A stretch of 20,918 bases of DNA from Pseudomonadota bacterium (GCA_023442085.1 JAEZMT010000028.1:1-20918), one strand, 5' to 3'; counted from the first letter of the stretch, positions 9,787 to 16,928 are shown. Numbers and translations: made by a program. Notes: generated by a model from the letters alone, not told the origin.

Positions 9787-10518
9787 TCAGGCCGACTGCA
9801 CGACGCCCGGCCGCAGGCCGCGACGCAGCAGCCGGCCGACGCCGTAGGTCCACATGAGCTGCGCCCGCGCCCGCCAGTGCAGGTGCCGCGCGGTCTCGTG
9901 CGGCACGAACCAGGCATTGTGGCCGGTGCGCCGCACCAGATGGTAATTTCCCGCGCGCAGAACGGCACAGGTCTCGCCGAAGCGCTCCCGATCATCGACG
10001 ACGACGAGCTTCGGCTGGAAACGGCTCAGGGTGAGGCCCTTCAGCACATCGGGCTCTGCGCCTTCCACATCCACCGAGAGGAAGTCGATGCGGGACAGGC
10101 CGGCCCCTTCGAGAATAGTGTCGAGGGTCGCGGCCGGCACCTCCATCACCATTTCCTCGGGCCGCACCTTGCGCGGATTGAAGATGATGGTGCTGTGTCC
10201 GCGCCGCTCCAGCAGAGCCACGCGGCCGGCAGCGGACGCGTCCGGTGCCACGCAGGCGCACTGCACGACCTGCGCCTGGCGCGCGCGGCGCAGATTCTCG
10301 GCAAATTCGGGTACCGGCTCCACCAGGAGCCCCCTCCAGCCGGTCAATTCGAGATGCAGGGTCTGACTCTGGAAAACGGGATCGTATGCCCCGACCTCCA
10401 CGAAGGTGCCCGCCGGGCCAAGAAAGCGCGAGGTAAGCCCTCGTTCTTCCTGGGCCGTGTAGATCGCGCTCCCGGCCAATTCGACCGCGTGTGCCGAATT
10501 CATCACATGCCCCCGCAT
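9787..10518 (-). CDS. FkbM-family SAM-dependent methyltransferase
   Basis: Predicted small-molecule or sugar O-methyltransferase of the FkbM type; the substrate is unknown. It has 243 residues. The SAM-binding motif I is GTFVEVGAYDP (37-47), followed by an acidic VEPVPEF turn (about 66-72). The family's mid-protein signature is DFLSVDVEGAEPDVLKG (about 145-161), where FkbM enzymes have the DVEG motif. There is no signal peptide or membrane segment. Start options are ATG at 10516-10518 (no ribosome site) or ATG at 10501-10503, residue 6, preceded by a GCGGGGG stretch; the second may be the real one. It converges on uvrA with only 13 bases between the stops, and no sugar or polysaccharide genes are nearby to hint at a substrate. 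Confidence 0.85.
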   Translation of the reverse strand: MRGHVMNSAHAVELAGSAIYTAQEERGLTSRFLGPAGTFVEVGAYDPVFQSQTLHLELTGWRGLLVEPVPEFAENLRRARQAQVVQCACVAPDASAAGRVALLERRGHSTIIFNPRKVRPEEMVMEVPAATLDTILEGAGLSRIDFLSVDVEGAEPDVLKGLTLSRFQPKLVVVDDRERFGETCAVLRAGNYHLVRRTGHNAWFVPHETARHLHWRARAQLMWTYGVGRLLRRGLRPGVVQSA

Positions 10519-10640
10519 GGTTTACGCGTACGACGCGCGCAACCTGAGCAACGCGCACTGTCGAGTTTCGCCCGATCAGAATTTAATACTATGGAGAGGC
10601 AAAAAAATACCTCTACAAAAACGCGAGCGGCTGCGCTGAA

Positions 10641-10657
10641 TGCAATGCAGCATTGCA
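10641..10657. promoter_or_regulatory. Palindrome 1 upstream of the DUF1127 gene
   Basis: TGCAATGC-A-GCATTGCA is a perfect inverted repeat with a one-base centre. It shares the 10-mer GCATTGCAGC with a second palindrome 53 bases on. It lies 152 bases before the DUF1127 start and 123 bases before the divergent methyltransferase start, so it could act on either. The binding protein is not known. Confidence 0.5.
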
Positions 10658-10702
10658 GCGTTCCCATAGGTTAACGAGAGGTTCTCCTACCATGCGCGCG
10701 CT

Positions 10703-10717
10703 GCATTGCAGCAATGC
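10703..10717. promoter_or_regulatory. Palindrome 2 upstream of the DUF1127 gene
   Basis: GCATTGC-A-GCAATGC is a perfect inverted repeat with the same half-sites as the first but in reversed order. The shared GCATTGCAGC starts at 10650 and at 10703, a 53-base spacing close to five helical turns. The rest of the 290-base spacer (10519-10808) shows only an AGAGG/CCTCT mini-hairpin around an A tract at 10595-10614. Confidence 0.5.
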
Positions 10718-10808
10718 GTCAGCGGTCCTATGGCGCTGCAGCATGTGGGCATATGTTTGCGGCATTGAGTGGAGTCGCCGGGTCGGCGGCCACATCAGGA
10801 GAAGTAAG

Positions 10809-10970
10809 ATGTTGCTCTGGGGTTTCCTGGCTCGCCAGTTCCGCCGGTGGCAGGTTTACAACCGTACCGTTGCCGAGCTCTCCAGCCTTGACGATCGTTC
10901 GCTCGCCGACATCAACGTGTCGCGTAGCGAAATCCGCGCCGTCGCGCGCCACGCTTCGGTCGCCGCCTGA
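10809..10970 (+). CDS. Small DUF1127-domain protein
   Basis: 53-residue, Arg-rich protein of the DUF1127 (YjiS-like) family, abundant in Alphaproteobacteria. Family members have been linked to phosphate and carbon metabolism and to RNA-related regulation in Agrobacterium and Rhodobacter; the role here is unknown. The diagnostic pattern is FRRWQVYNRTVAELSSLDDR followed by SLADINVSRSEIRAVAR, matching the family's W...R...L..L.D..L.DIG.SR.EI form. A longer open frame starts at 10653, but only ATG 10809 has a good ribosome site (AGGAG at 10797-10801, seven-base spacer) and the family N-terminus. It is a single-gene unit, with paired palindromes upstream and a hairpin-rich terminator region immediately after. 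Confidence 0.9.
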   Translation: MLLWGFLARQFRRWQVYNRTVAELSSLDDRSLADINVSRSEIRAVARHASVAA

Positions 10971-10980
10971 TTTCAGGCGG
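10963..10980 (+). other. Hairpin overlapping the DUF1127 stop codon
   Basis: CCGCCTGA (10963-10970) pairs exactly with TCAGGCGG (10973-10980), so the TGA stop is inside the stem. This is the first of three consecutive hairpins. Confidence 0.65.
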
Positions 10981-10996
10981 TACCGTCTTGGCTGAG

Positions 10997-11012
10997 CCTG
11001 CCTTCGGGCGGG
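10997..11012 (+). other. UUCG-tetraloop hairpin after the DUF1127 gene
   Basis: CCTGCC (10997-11002), loop TTCG (11003-11006) and GGCGGG (11007-11012) form a six-pair stem with one G-T wobble and a stabilising UUCG loop. It lies between the stop-codon hairpin and the terminator. Confidence 0.6.
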
Positions 11013-11022
11013 TACCGGAGAG

Positions 11023-11050
11023 TGGTCCCTCAGGGGACCATTTTCGTTTT
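11023..11050 (+). terminator. Intrinsic terminator of the DUF1127 gene
   Basis: TGGTCCC (11023-11029), loop TCAG, and GGGACCA (11034-11040) make a seven-pair stem. It is followed by TTTTCGTTTT (11041-11050). This is a textbook Rho-independent terminator 53 bases after the stop and 122 bases before trmFO. Confidence 0.85.
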
Positions 11051-11172
11051 CAGGGTTGCGCGCGCAGCGAAGAGCCCGTGACACGCGCAGAGGGTTGAAG
11101 AGCAAGCGGCGCGTGTGGCACATCGCTTGTCCCGCCGGATGCTCGAATTGCCGGCGGCGCAGTGGAGCCGCG

Positions 11173-12618
11173 ATGCCCGATTCTCTTAGGCCCGATCATC
11201 CCCAGCGGGATCATGTCGCACCCGTTCATGTGGTCGGCGGCGGTCTCGCGGGCTCTGAGGCGAGCTGGCAGCTGGCCGCGCGGGGCGTCCCCGTAGTTCT
11301 TCACGAGATGCGGCCGGTACGTGGCACCGAGGCCCACCTTACCGATGGTCTCGCCGAACTGGTCTGCTCCAATTCCTTCCGCTCCGACGATCCGCAGGGC
11401 AATGCGGTCGGCGTCCTGCATGCGGAGATGCGCCGCGCCGGCTCGCTGATCCTCAAGGCGGCCGACGCCAATCAGGTGCCGGCCGGCGGCGCGTTGGCGG
11501 TGGACCGTGAGGGCTTCTCCCGTGCCGTCACCGCAGCGCTGGAGAGCCATCCCCTCATCGAGATCCGCCGGGAAGAGGTCACCGGCCTGCCCCCTGCCGA
11601 GTGGGACAACGTCATCCTCGCCACGGGCCCCCTCACCTCCCCGGCGCTGGCAGAGGCCATTCTCGGGCTCACCGGCGAAAGCGCCCTCGCCTTCTTCGAC
11701 GCCATCGCGCCCATCGTGCATTTCGACAGCATCGACATGGGCAAGGCCTGGTTCCAGTCGCGCTACGACAAGGCGGGACCGGGTGGCACCGGCGCGGACT
11801 ACATCAACTGCCCGATGGATGAGGCGCAATACAATGCCTTCATCGATGCGCTGATCTCCGGCGACAAGGCGCCCGTGCGCGACTTCGAGGCGAAGACCCC
11901 CTATTTCGACGGCTGCCTTCCCATCGAGGTCATGGCAGAGCGGGGCCGCGAGACGCTGCGCTTCGGCCCCATGAAGCCGGTGGGCCTCACCAATCCCCAC
12001 GCGCCGGACGTGAAGGCCCATGCCATCGTCCAGCTGCGGCAGGACAACAAGCTGGGCACGCTCTACAACATGGTGGGCTTCCAGACGAAGCTGCGCCATG
12101 GCGAGCAGGTCCGCGTGTTCCGCACCATTCCGGGGCTGGAAAATGCCGAGTTCGCTCGGCTCGGCGGCCTGCACCGCAACACCTATCTCAATTCGCCCCG
12201 CCTGCTCGACGGCACGCTGCGCCTGAAGGCCGATCCGCGCCTGCGCTTCGCCGGGCAGATCACCGGGTGCGAGGGCTATGTGGAGAGCGCCGCCGTGGGC
12301 CTGATGGCCGGGCGCTTCGCCGCGGCCGAGCGGCTGGGGCACGACGTTCCGCTTCCGCCGCTGACCACTGCGCACGGGGCGCTGCTCGCCCACATAACCG
12401 GCGGGCATATCGAGGCGGAGGCGGAAGGCGGCCCCCGCTCCTTCCAGCCCATGAACGTGAATTTCGGCCTCTTCCCCCCGCTCGCCGAGGCGCCCAAGGG
12501 CGAGGCCGGCAAGCGGCTGCGCGGGGCCGAGAAGACGCTCGCCAAGAAGAAGGCGCTCGCCGCGCGCGCGCTGACCGACATCCTCACCTGGCTCGACAGC
12601 CCGCCAGAGGCGGCTTAA
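11173..12618 (+). CDS. trmFO: Folate-dependent tRNA (uracil-54-C5)-methyltransferase TrmFO
   Basis: FAD enzyme that makes 5-methyluridine at position 54 of the tRNA T loop, using methylenetetrahydrofolate and reduced FAD rather than SAM. It has 481 residues, usual for the family. The FAD-binding Rossmann motif VHVVGGGLAGSEA is at the N-terminus (about 18-30). The conserved ELVCSNSFRSD (Cys65) and YINCPMDEAQYNAF segments contain the two cysteines that correspond, by family pattern, to the catalytic pair of the Bacillus enzyme. The later blocks FGPMKPVGL, NMVGFQTKL, IPGLENAEFARLGGLHRNTY, FAGQITGCEGYVESAA and FQPMNVNFGLFPP are all TrmFO hallmarks. The start ATG 11173 places the Rossmann motif normally; the open frame from 11056 is unneeded extension, partly inside the terminator region. 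The stop is nine bases before the kinase-like gene, so the two are probably cotranscribed. Confidence 0.96.
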   Translation: MPDSLRPDHPQRDHVAPVHVVGGGLAGSEASWQLAARGVPVVLHEMRPVRGTEAHLTDGLAELVCSNSFRSDDPQGNAVGVLHAEMRRAGSLILKAADANQVPAGGALAVDREGFSRAVTAALESHPLIEIRREEVTGLPPAEWDNVILATGPLTSPALAEAILGLTGESALAFFDAIAPIVHFDSIDMGKAWFQSRYDKAGPGGTGADYINCPMDEAQYNAFIDALISGDKAPVRDFEAKTPYFDGCLPIEVMAERGRETLRFGPMKPVGLTNPHAPDVKAHAIVQLRQDNKLGTLYNMVGFQTKLRHGEQVRVFRTIPGLENAEFARLGGLHRNTYLNSPRLLDGTLRLKADPRLRFAGQITGCEGYVESAAVGLMAGRFAAAERLGHDVPLPPLTTAHGALLAHITGGHIEAEAEGGPRSFQPMNVNFGLFPPLAEAPKGEAGKRLRGAEKTLAKKKALAARALTDILTWLDSPPEAA

Positions 12619-12627
12619 GAGGCCTGG

Positions 12628-13731
12628 ATGCCGCGCCAGTCCGTCACGCCGCCGCCTTTGGAATATGATGCCGATCCGGCCCGCTTCGCCGTGGACACGG
12701 TGCTGAAGCGCGATGTCTTCTCGACCGTCGAGCGCGGCACCTGGACCGACCGCCACGGCCGCGAATGGCCTGCCGTGCGCCGGCGCTGGAATGACGTCTC
12801 GCTCTGGTTCGCGCCCATAGCCTACCAGCTCGCCGCCCATGAGATTCATGCGCTGGAGAAGGTGACCCGCACCGGCGTCACCACGCCTTTGCTCGCCGTG
12901 GGCGAGCGCTTCCTGGTGCGCGGCTGGATCGACGGGGCGCCGCTGCAGATCGCCCGCCCGGCCGGCGACATGCACTTCTTCCACTCCGCCCGCGCGGCGC
13001 TGCTGACGCTGCATCGCGCCGGCTACGTCCATAACGACCTCGCCAAGCAGCAGAACTGGCTGCGCGGGGCGGATGGCGAGGCGTGGCTGATGGACTTTCA
13101 GCTGGCCCTGCCCTTCAGCCGGCGCTCCAAGCTCGGCCGCGTGCTGGCCTACGAGGACCTGCGCCACCTCCTCAAGCACAAGCGCACCTATTGCCCGGAT
13201 CGGCTGACGCCCCGCGAGAAGAAGGTGCTGGCCACCAAGAGCCTGCCCACCCGCGTGTGGATGGCGACCGGCAAGAAGGTCTACCGCTTCGTCACGCGGC
13301 GGCTGATGTCCTATTCCGACACCGAGGGCCGCGGCCCGCGCGTGACGCAGGTGGGACCGCGCATCGCGGAAGCGCTCGCCAGCCATCCGGCGGTGTCGGA
13401 GGTGCATATGTCGGACTTCCAGACCCTGGGCGGGAAGGTGGGCCTCTACGCTTTCGTCGCGCCGTCTGCCCCGGTGACGGCGGATGACCTGCGCGCCCAT
13501 CTCGCCACCGCCTTGCCGGATCGGCCGCACCTCGACCATCTCCAGATCGTCCCGGCTCTGCCCAAGGGGCCGGATGGCACGGTGCGCGACGATTTGCTTC
13601 TGCTCGTCGCCCGCAACCAGATCGAGATGCTGGACCAGCTCTCAGGCTCTGAGGCCGTGCGGCTTCAGGTGGCCGAGATCGCGCGCGGCCGGCTCAACCT
13701 CACCGATCGCATCACCCGCCCAGCCGCCTGA
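12628..13731 (+). CDS. Kinase-like protein with acyl-CoA-synthetase-type C-terminal domain
   Basis: 367 residues in two parts. Residues about 25-230 resemble an atypical bacterial protein/small-molecule kinase. They show a possible beta-3 strand PAVRRRW with Arg where Lys is expected, a helix with Glu72 or Glu77, a catalytic loop YVHNDLAKQQNW (H135, D137, N143) and a metal-binding DFQ (156-158) in the DFG position. Residues about 241-335 resemble the C-terminal lid of ANL enzymes (acyl-CoA synthetases): HPAVSEVHM, YAFVAPSAPVTADDLRAHL, then LPKGPDGTVRDDLL. In ANL enzymes the last motif is PxGKxxR with a catalytic Lys; here it is Thr318, so adenylation chemistry is not expected. No adenylation core or membrane segment is present. 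The start ATG 12628 has AAGAGG upstream and follows trmFO by nine bases. Substrate and function are unknown. The kinase assignment is fair, the lid domain probable. Confidence 0.72.
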   Translation: MPRQSVTPPPLEYDADPARFAVDTVLKRDVFSTVERGTWTDRHGREWPAVRRRWNDVSLWFAPIAYQLAAHEIHALEKVTRTGVTTPLLAVGERFLVRGWIDGAPLQIARPAGDMHFFHSARAALLTLHRAGYVHNDLAKQQNWLRGADGEAWLMDFQLALPFSRRSKLGRVLAYEDLRHLLKHKRTYCPDRLTPREKKVLATKSLPTRVWMATGKKVYRFVTRRLMSYSDTEGRGPRVTQVGPRIAEALASHPAVSEVHMSDFQTLGGKVGLYAFVAPSAPVTADDLRAHLATALPDRPHLDHLQIVPALPKGPDGTVRDDLLLLVARNQIEMLDQLSGSEAVRLQVAEIARGRLNLTDRITRPAA

Positions 13732-13764
13732 CGAAAGTCTGCGGCGCAGGGGGGCTCCGGCCCA

Positions 13765-13792
13765 TTGATTAAACGGACAACCGTTTTATTCT
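13765..13792 (+). promoter_or_regulatory. Promoter with embedded operator for the isovaleryl-CoA dehydrogenase gene
   Basis: TTGATT (13765-13770) and TATTCT (13787-13792), 16 bases apart, look like a sigma-70 promoter. The spacer is almost wholly filled by AAACGG-ACAA-CCGTTT (13771-13786), an exact inverted repeat. A repressor bound there would block polymerase; TetR-family regulators of acyl-CoA genes use operators of this general shape, but the regulator is not in the window. Confidence 0.55.
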
Positions 13793-13859
13793 ATCTTCCG
13801 CTTCCCGGCGGCGGCCGCGACCGCGCATGATAATCCGGTGAGCGAGGGAGGATGTGACC

Positions 13860-15032
13860 ATGCTGCCGAACGCCCCCGGGGGTTTCGATTTTGACCTCGG
13901 CGAAACCGCCGAGATGCTGCGCGACACCGTGCGCGACTTCTCCCAGGCCGAGATCGCCCCGCGCGCCGCCGAGATCGACAAGACCAACCAGTTCCCCCGC
14001 GACCTGTGGCCCAAGCTCGGCGCGCTGGGCCTGCTCGGCGTGACGGCGGAAGAGGAATACGGCGGCGCGGGCCTCGGCTATCTCGAGCATGTCATCGCGA
14101 TGGAGGAGATTTCCCGCGCCTCCGCCTCGGTGGGCCTGTCCTACGGCGCGCACTCCAACCTTTGCGTCAACCAGATCAGCCGCAACGGCTCACCGGAGCA
14201 GAAGGCGAAATACCTGCCCAAGCTGATTTCCGGCGAGCATGTGGGCGCTCTCGCCATGTCCGAGCCGGGTGCGGGCTCGGATGTGGTCTCCATGCGCACG
14301 CGCGCGGAGAAGAAGGGCGACCGCTACGTCCTCAACGGCTCCAAGATGTGGATCACCAACGGCCCCATCGCCGAGACGCTGGTGGTCTATGCCAAGACAG
14401 ACCCCGCCGCCGGCCCCAAGGGCATGACCGCCTTCCTCGTCGAGAAGGGCTTCAAGGGCTTCTCCACCGCCCAGAAGCTGGACAAGCTGGGCATGCGCGG
14501 CTCCGACACTGGCGAACTGGTGTTCGAGGATTGCGAGGTGCCGGAGGAGAACGTGCTCGGCGCTGTGGGCAAGGGCGTCAACGTGCTCATGAGCGGGCTC
14601 GACTATGAGCGCGCGGTGCTGGCCGGCGGCCCCACCGGCATCATGCAGGCCTGCATGGACGTGGTGATGCCCTATGTCCACGAGCGCAAGCAGTTCGGCC
14701 AGCCCATCGGCACCTTCCAGCTGATGCAGGGCAAGATCGCCGACATGTACGTAACCATGAACGCCACCAAGGCCTACGTCTACGCCGTGGCCAAGGCCTG
14801 CGACCGTGGCGCCACCACCCGCGAGGACGCGGCCGGCGCCATTCTCTATGCGGCGGAGAAGGCCACCTGGATGGCGCTGGAGGCGATCCAGACCCTCGGC
14901 GGCAACGGCTACATCAACGATTATCCCACCGGTCGCCTGCTGCGGGACGCCAAGCTCTATGAGATCGGCGCCGGAACCAGTGAGATCCGCCGCATGCTCA
15001 TCGGCCGCCAGCTTTTCGACAAGACCGCCTGA
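13860..15032 (+). CDS. ivd: Isovaleryl-CoA dehydrogenase
   Basis: FAD enzyme that oxidises isovaleryl-CoA to 3-methylcrotonyl-CoA in leucine breakdown. It has 390 residues, typical of the acyl-CoA dehydrogenase fold. The FAD/substrate signature LAMSEPGAGSDVVSM starts at about 131, WITNGP at 165-170, and RKQFGQPIGTFQLMQ in the C-terminal helical domain. The call to this subfamily rests on the catalytic base: Glu250 in LDYERAVLAGGP aligns with Glu254 of the human enzyme, and the usual medium-chain position reads YEIGAGTSEIRR instead of YEGT. Relatives acting on citronellyl-CoA share this feature and cannot be fully excluded. ATG 13860 is preferred because GGAGG (13847-13851) is eight bases upstream; a GTG at 13854 in the same frame would be too close. 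No methylcrotonyl-CoA carboxylase genes follow in the window. Transcription is probably from the repeat-bearing promoter at 13765-13792. Confidence 0.9.
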   Translation: MLPNAPGGFDFDLGETAEMLRDTVRDFSQAEIAPRAAEIDKTNQFPRDLWPKLGALGLLGVTAEEEYGGAGLGYLEHVIAMEEISRASASVGLSYGAHSNLCVNQISRNGSPEQKAKYLPKLISGEHVGALAMSEPGAGSDVVSMRTRAEKKGDRYVLNGSKMWITNGPIAETLVVYAKTDPAAGPKGMTAFLVEKGFKGFSTAQKLDKLGMRGSDTGELVFEDCEVPEENVLGAVGKGVNVLMSGLDYERAVLAGGPTGIMQACMDVVMPYVHERKQFGQPIGTFQLMQGKIADMYVTMNATKAYVYAVAKACDRGATTREDAAGAILYAAEKATWMALEAIQTLGGNGYINDYPTGRLLRDAKLYEIGAGTSEIRRMLIGRQLFDKTA

Positions 15033-15143
15033 TACCACCGCTGCGGCCAAGCTCCCGTCAGCGTGTCTGGCGGGAGGCCGGCCGGCGGATTATCGTAGGG
15101 GCGGGTTCGCGCACCACGACGCCCCACGGTCGCGCGCTCGGTT

Positions 15144-15162
15144 GCGGGAGCAAGGCTCCCGC
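15144..15162 (+). other. Hairpin upstream of the glycine-zipper gene
   Basis: GCGGGAGC (15144-15151) pairs exactly with GCTCCCGC (15155-15162) around a three-base AAG loop. It lies 34 bases before the next start and 111 bases after the dehydrogenase stop. There is no T tract, so it is either a weak terminator or a leader structure. Confidence 0.5.
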
Positions 15163-15196
15163 CGCATGTCGAAGTGACGAACCAAGGATGGATGCC

Positions 15197-15538
15197 ATGA
15201 AGAAGATCATTCTGGCCGCTGCTGCCCTCTCGCTGGCCCTGGCGCCGGTTGCCGCCTCCGCGCAAGGAGTGGTGAAGGGTGCCGAGCAGGGCGCCAATGC
15301 GGGCGCCGCGGCCGGTGACAAGGCGGCTGGGCCGGTCGGCGCGGGCGTGGGTGGTACGGTCGGCGGTGTCGGCGGCGCGGTCGCGGGCGGTGTCGCCGGC
15401 GGCGTCAAGGGCACCGGCACCGGTGCGGCGCAGGGCGCCCGCGAAGGCGAGAAAGCCGCCGGCCCAGTGGGTGCGGTTGTCGGCGGAACGGTCGGCGCCG
15501 TCGGGGGCGCCGTGGGCGGCGTCATCGGCGTGAAGTGA
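15197..15538 (+). CDS. Small secreted glycine-zipper protein
   Basis: 113 residues with a clear signal peptide, MKKIILAAAALSLALAPVAASAQ, and likely signal peptidase I cleavage after ASA. The mature part is almost only Gly, Ala, Val and a few charged residues. It has GxxxG-type glycine zippers that could pack as paired membrane-associated helices. Two similar blocks, DKAAGPVGAGVGGTVGGVGG and EKAAGPVGAVVGGTVGAVGG, show an internal duplication, each introduced by a short acidic/basic linker. ATG 15197 is chosen because AAGGA (15184-15188) is eight bases upstream and it begins the signal peptide; an in-frame ATG at 15188 overlaps the ribosome site. Function is unknown; such proteins are often envelope or stress associated. 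Low-complexity composition makes family assignment uncertain. Confidence 0.8.
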   Translation: MKKIILAAAALSLALAPVAASAQGVVKGAEQGANAGAAAGDKAAGPVGAGVGGTVGGVGGAVAGGVAGGVKGTGTGAAQGAREGEKAAGPVGAVVGGTVGAVGGAVGGVIGVK

Positions 15539-15544
15539 TCGACT

Positions 15545-15580
15545 GCGAACGCCCTCTCCACCCTGGGAGAGGGCGTTCGC
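15545..15580. terminator. Strong hairpin between convergent genes
   Basis: A 15-base perfect stem (15545-15559 with 15566-15580) closes on a six-base loop. It begins GCGAACGCC and ends GGCGTTCGC. It lies six bases after the glycine-zipper stop and nine bases from the stop of the convergent peroxidase gene. T content after it on the plus strand is modest (CTACTTCTATTT), so it is called a likely bidirectional terminator or transcript-end stabiliser. Confidence 0.75.
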
Positions 15581-15589
15581 GCTCTACTT

Positions 15590-16792
15590 CTATTTGGCGG
15601 CGTGCATATCCCCCGGACCAAGGAGCGGCTCGTAGCGCCGGTCGGTGAGGGTCCGCAGGAAAGCGACGAGGGCGTCGATGCGACGGTCGTCGAGAGCGGG
15701 ACCAACCTCCAGATCGGTCCGCGAAATGTTTGCCGCCATCTCCGGCGGGCCGAAAGGCGCTCCCGTCTCCGGATTGACGCGGCGATCGGGGTTCTGGGTG
15801 TTGTAGGTGTTGTAGAACAGGATCACCGTCCTCAGATCCTTGAACACCCCATTGTGCATATAGGGGCCCGTAACCGCCACGTTGCGCAGGCTCGGCGTCT
15901 TGAACCGCCCCGCCTGCGCCTTCACCAGTAATTTGCCGCCCAAAATGGAATTGCGTGCGAGCCCGAGGTCCACGAATCCGGGTTTCACCGCGCCGGCCGC
16001 GGCAAGCGCAGGGTTGGCCGGGACGCCGATATTGTGGAACTCGTAATTGCTGAAGGTCTCGCCCGGCGTGCCGCCCTGCGCATTGAGCTTGTGGCACAAG
16101 GAGCAGTTGGTGAACTGCTGGGAGAAGAACAGCACCCGCCCCAATTCCTCCTTGTCGGTGAGCTTCTCCTCGCCCCTGAGATAGCGGTCATATTTCGAAT
16201 CGAACGGCGCGAAGGCCGGCGAGCGTTCATAGGCGGCGATGGCCCGCGTCATGCTGGCGAAAGCCTGCTCCGGCCTGTCGAACACGCTTGCCCCGTAAAG
16301 CCGGCGCATCGCGTCCTGATAGGCCGGATTTTCCTTCAGCCGGGCGACCACGGCCGCCTTGTCCGGCATGCCCATTTCCAGCGGATTGAGCGGCGGACCA
16401 CCGGCCTGGTCCTCGAGGCGATCAGCCCGCCCGTCCCAGAACAGGCCGCCCCGCCAGAGGCCCGGCCGCTTCGCCTTGCCGAAGGGGGGCGTATAGGCGG
16501 CATAGCCGGCCGTGGGCGCATTGCGGTCGCCCAGCGAGGTGCCGTTGTCACCGATGGAAACCGCCCGCCCGGGTGGGCCTTCACGCGGATCGACGAAGCC
16601 GAAGTCCGGCGCATGGCAGGTGGCGCAGGACTGCGTGCGATCACGCGAGAGGTTCACATCGAAGAACAGCGCCTCGCCCAGCTGCTCGGCGGTGCCAAGG
16701 GCCCGCGCGACCGGCTCGGCGGCGTATCCAAGCGGCGTCATCGCCAGCACCGTCAGGACGGCGCAGAAACCTGCGCGTCGACCCCATCCCAT
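15590..16792 (-). CDS. Diheme cytochrome c peroxidase / MauG-family protein
   Basis: Predicted periplasmic diheme c-type protein that reduces hydrogen peroxide or, if MauG-like, oxidises a protein partner. It has 400 residues. An N-terminal signal sequence, ending around LGYAAEP, is followed by heme site CATCH (56-60) and heme site CSLCH (230-234). TGPYMHNGVF (Met312) is the conserved segment downstream of heme 2. FRTL near the C-terminus lies in the second cytochrome domain. MauG proper has Tyr as a heme ligand; which ligand set applies here cannot be told. ATG at 16790-16792 is chosen because it starts the signal peptide and has GGGAG six bases upstream; the open frame to 16858 is extra. 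Upstream (16859-16920) is AT-rich on this strand and may hold the promoter. No methylamine dehydrogenase genes are near, which favours a peroxidase role. Confidence 0.9.
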   Translation of the reverse strand: MGWGRRAGFCAVLTVLAMTPLGYAAEPVARALGTAEQLGEALFFDVNLSRDRTQSCATCHAPDFGFVDPREGPPGRAVSIGDNGTSLGDRNAPTAGYAAYTPPFGKAKRPGLWRGGLFWDGRADRLEDQAGGPPLNPLEMGMPDKAAVVARLKENPAYQDAMRRLYGASVFDRPEQAFASMTRAIAAYERSPAFAPFDSKYDRYLRGEEKLTDKEELGRVLFFSQQFTNCSLCHKLNAQGGTPGETFSNYEFHNIGVPANPALAAAGAVKPGFVDLGLARNSILGGKLLVKAQAGRFKTPSLRNVAVTGPYMHNGVFKDLRTVILFYNTYNTQNPDRRVNPETGAPFGPPEMAANISRTDLEVGPALDDRRIDALVAFLRTLTDRRYEPLLGPGDMHAAK

Positions 16793-16928
16793 TGCGCACT
16801 CCCGGACTGCCGCCTCCAGCGTCCCAGCCAAGGTGACGGCCGCCGCGGCGCGCGACAATCCGGAGGATTACGCACGGCGAGGCCGGGGCATTACATTGGA
16901 ATATCAATAGAAAATGGCTGTGCGCCGC

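Noticed and set aside
8781..9995. 404-codon minus-strand frame over the uvrA 3' half
   Set aside because: It is antisense to the second UvrA ATPase module and runs past the convergent gene end, with no recognisable domain.
11050..13539. 829-codon open frame antisense to trmFO and the kinase-like gene
   Set aside because: It spans two real genes and the terminator at 11023-11050, and shows only the His/Arg/Gly-rich composition of a shadow frame.
15590..16792. Methylamine dehydrogenase maturation protein MauG
   Set aside because: The family is shared, but no mau genes are present nearby, and the general peroxidase role is the safer call.
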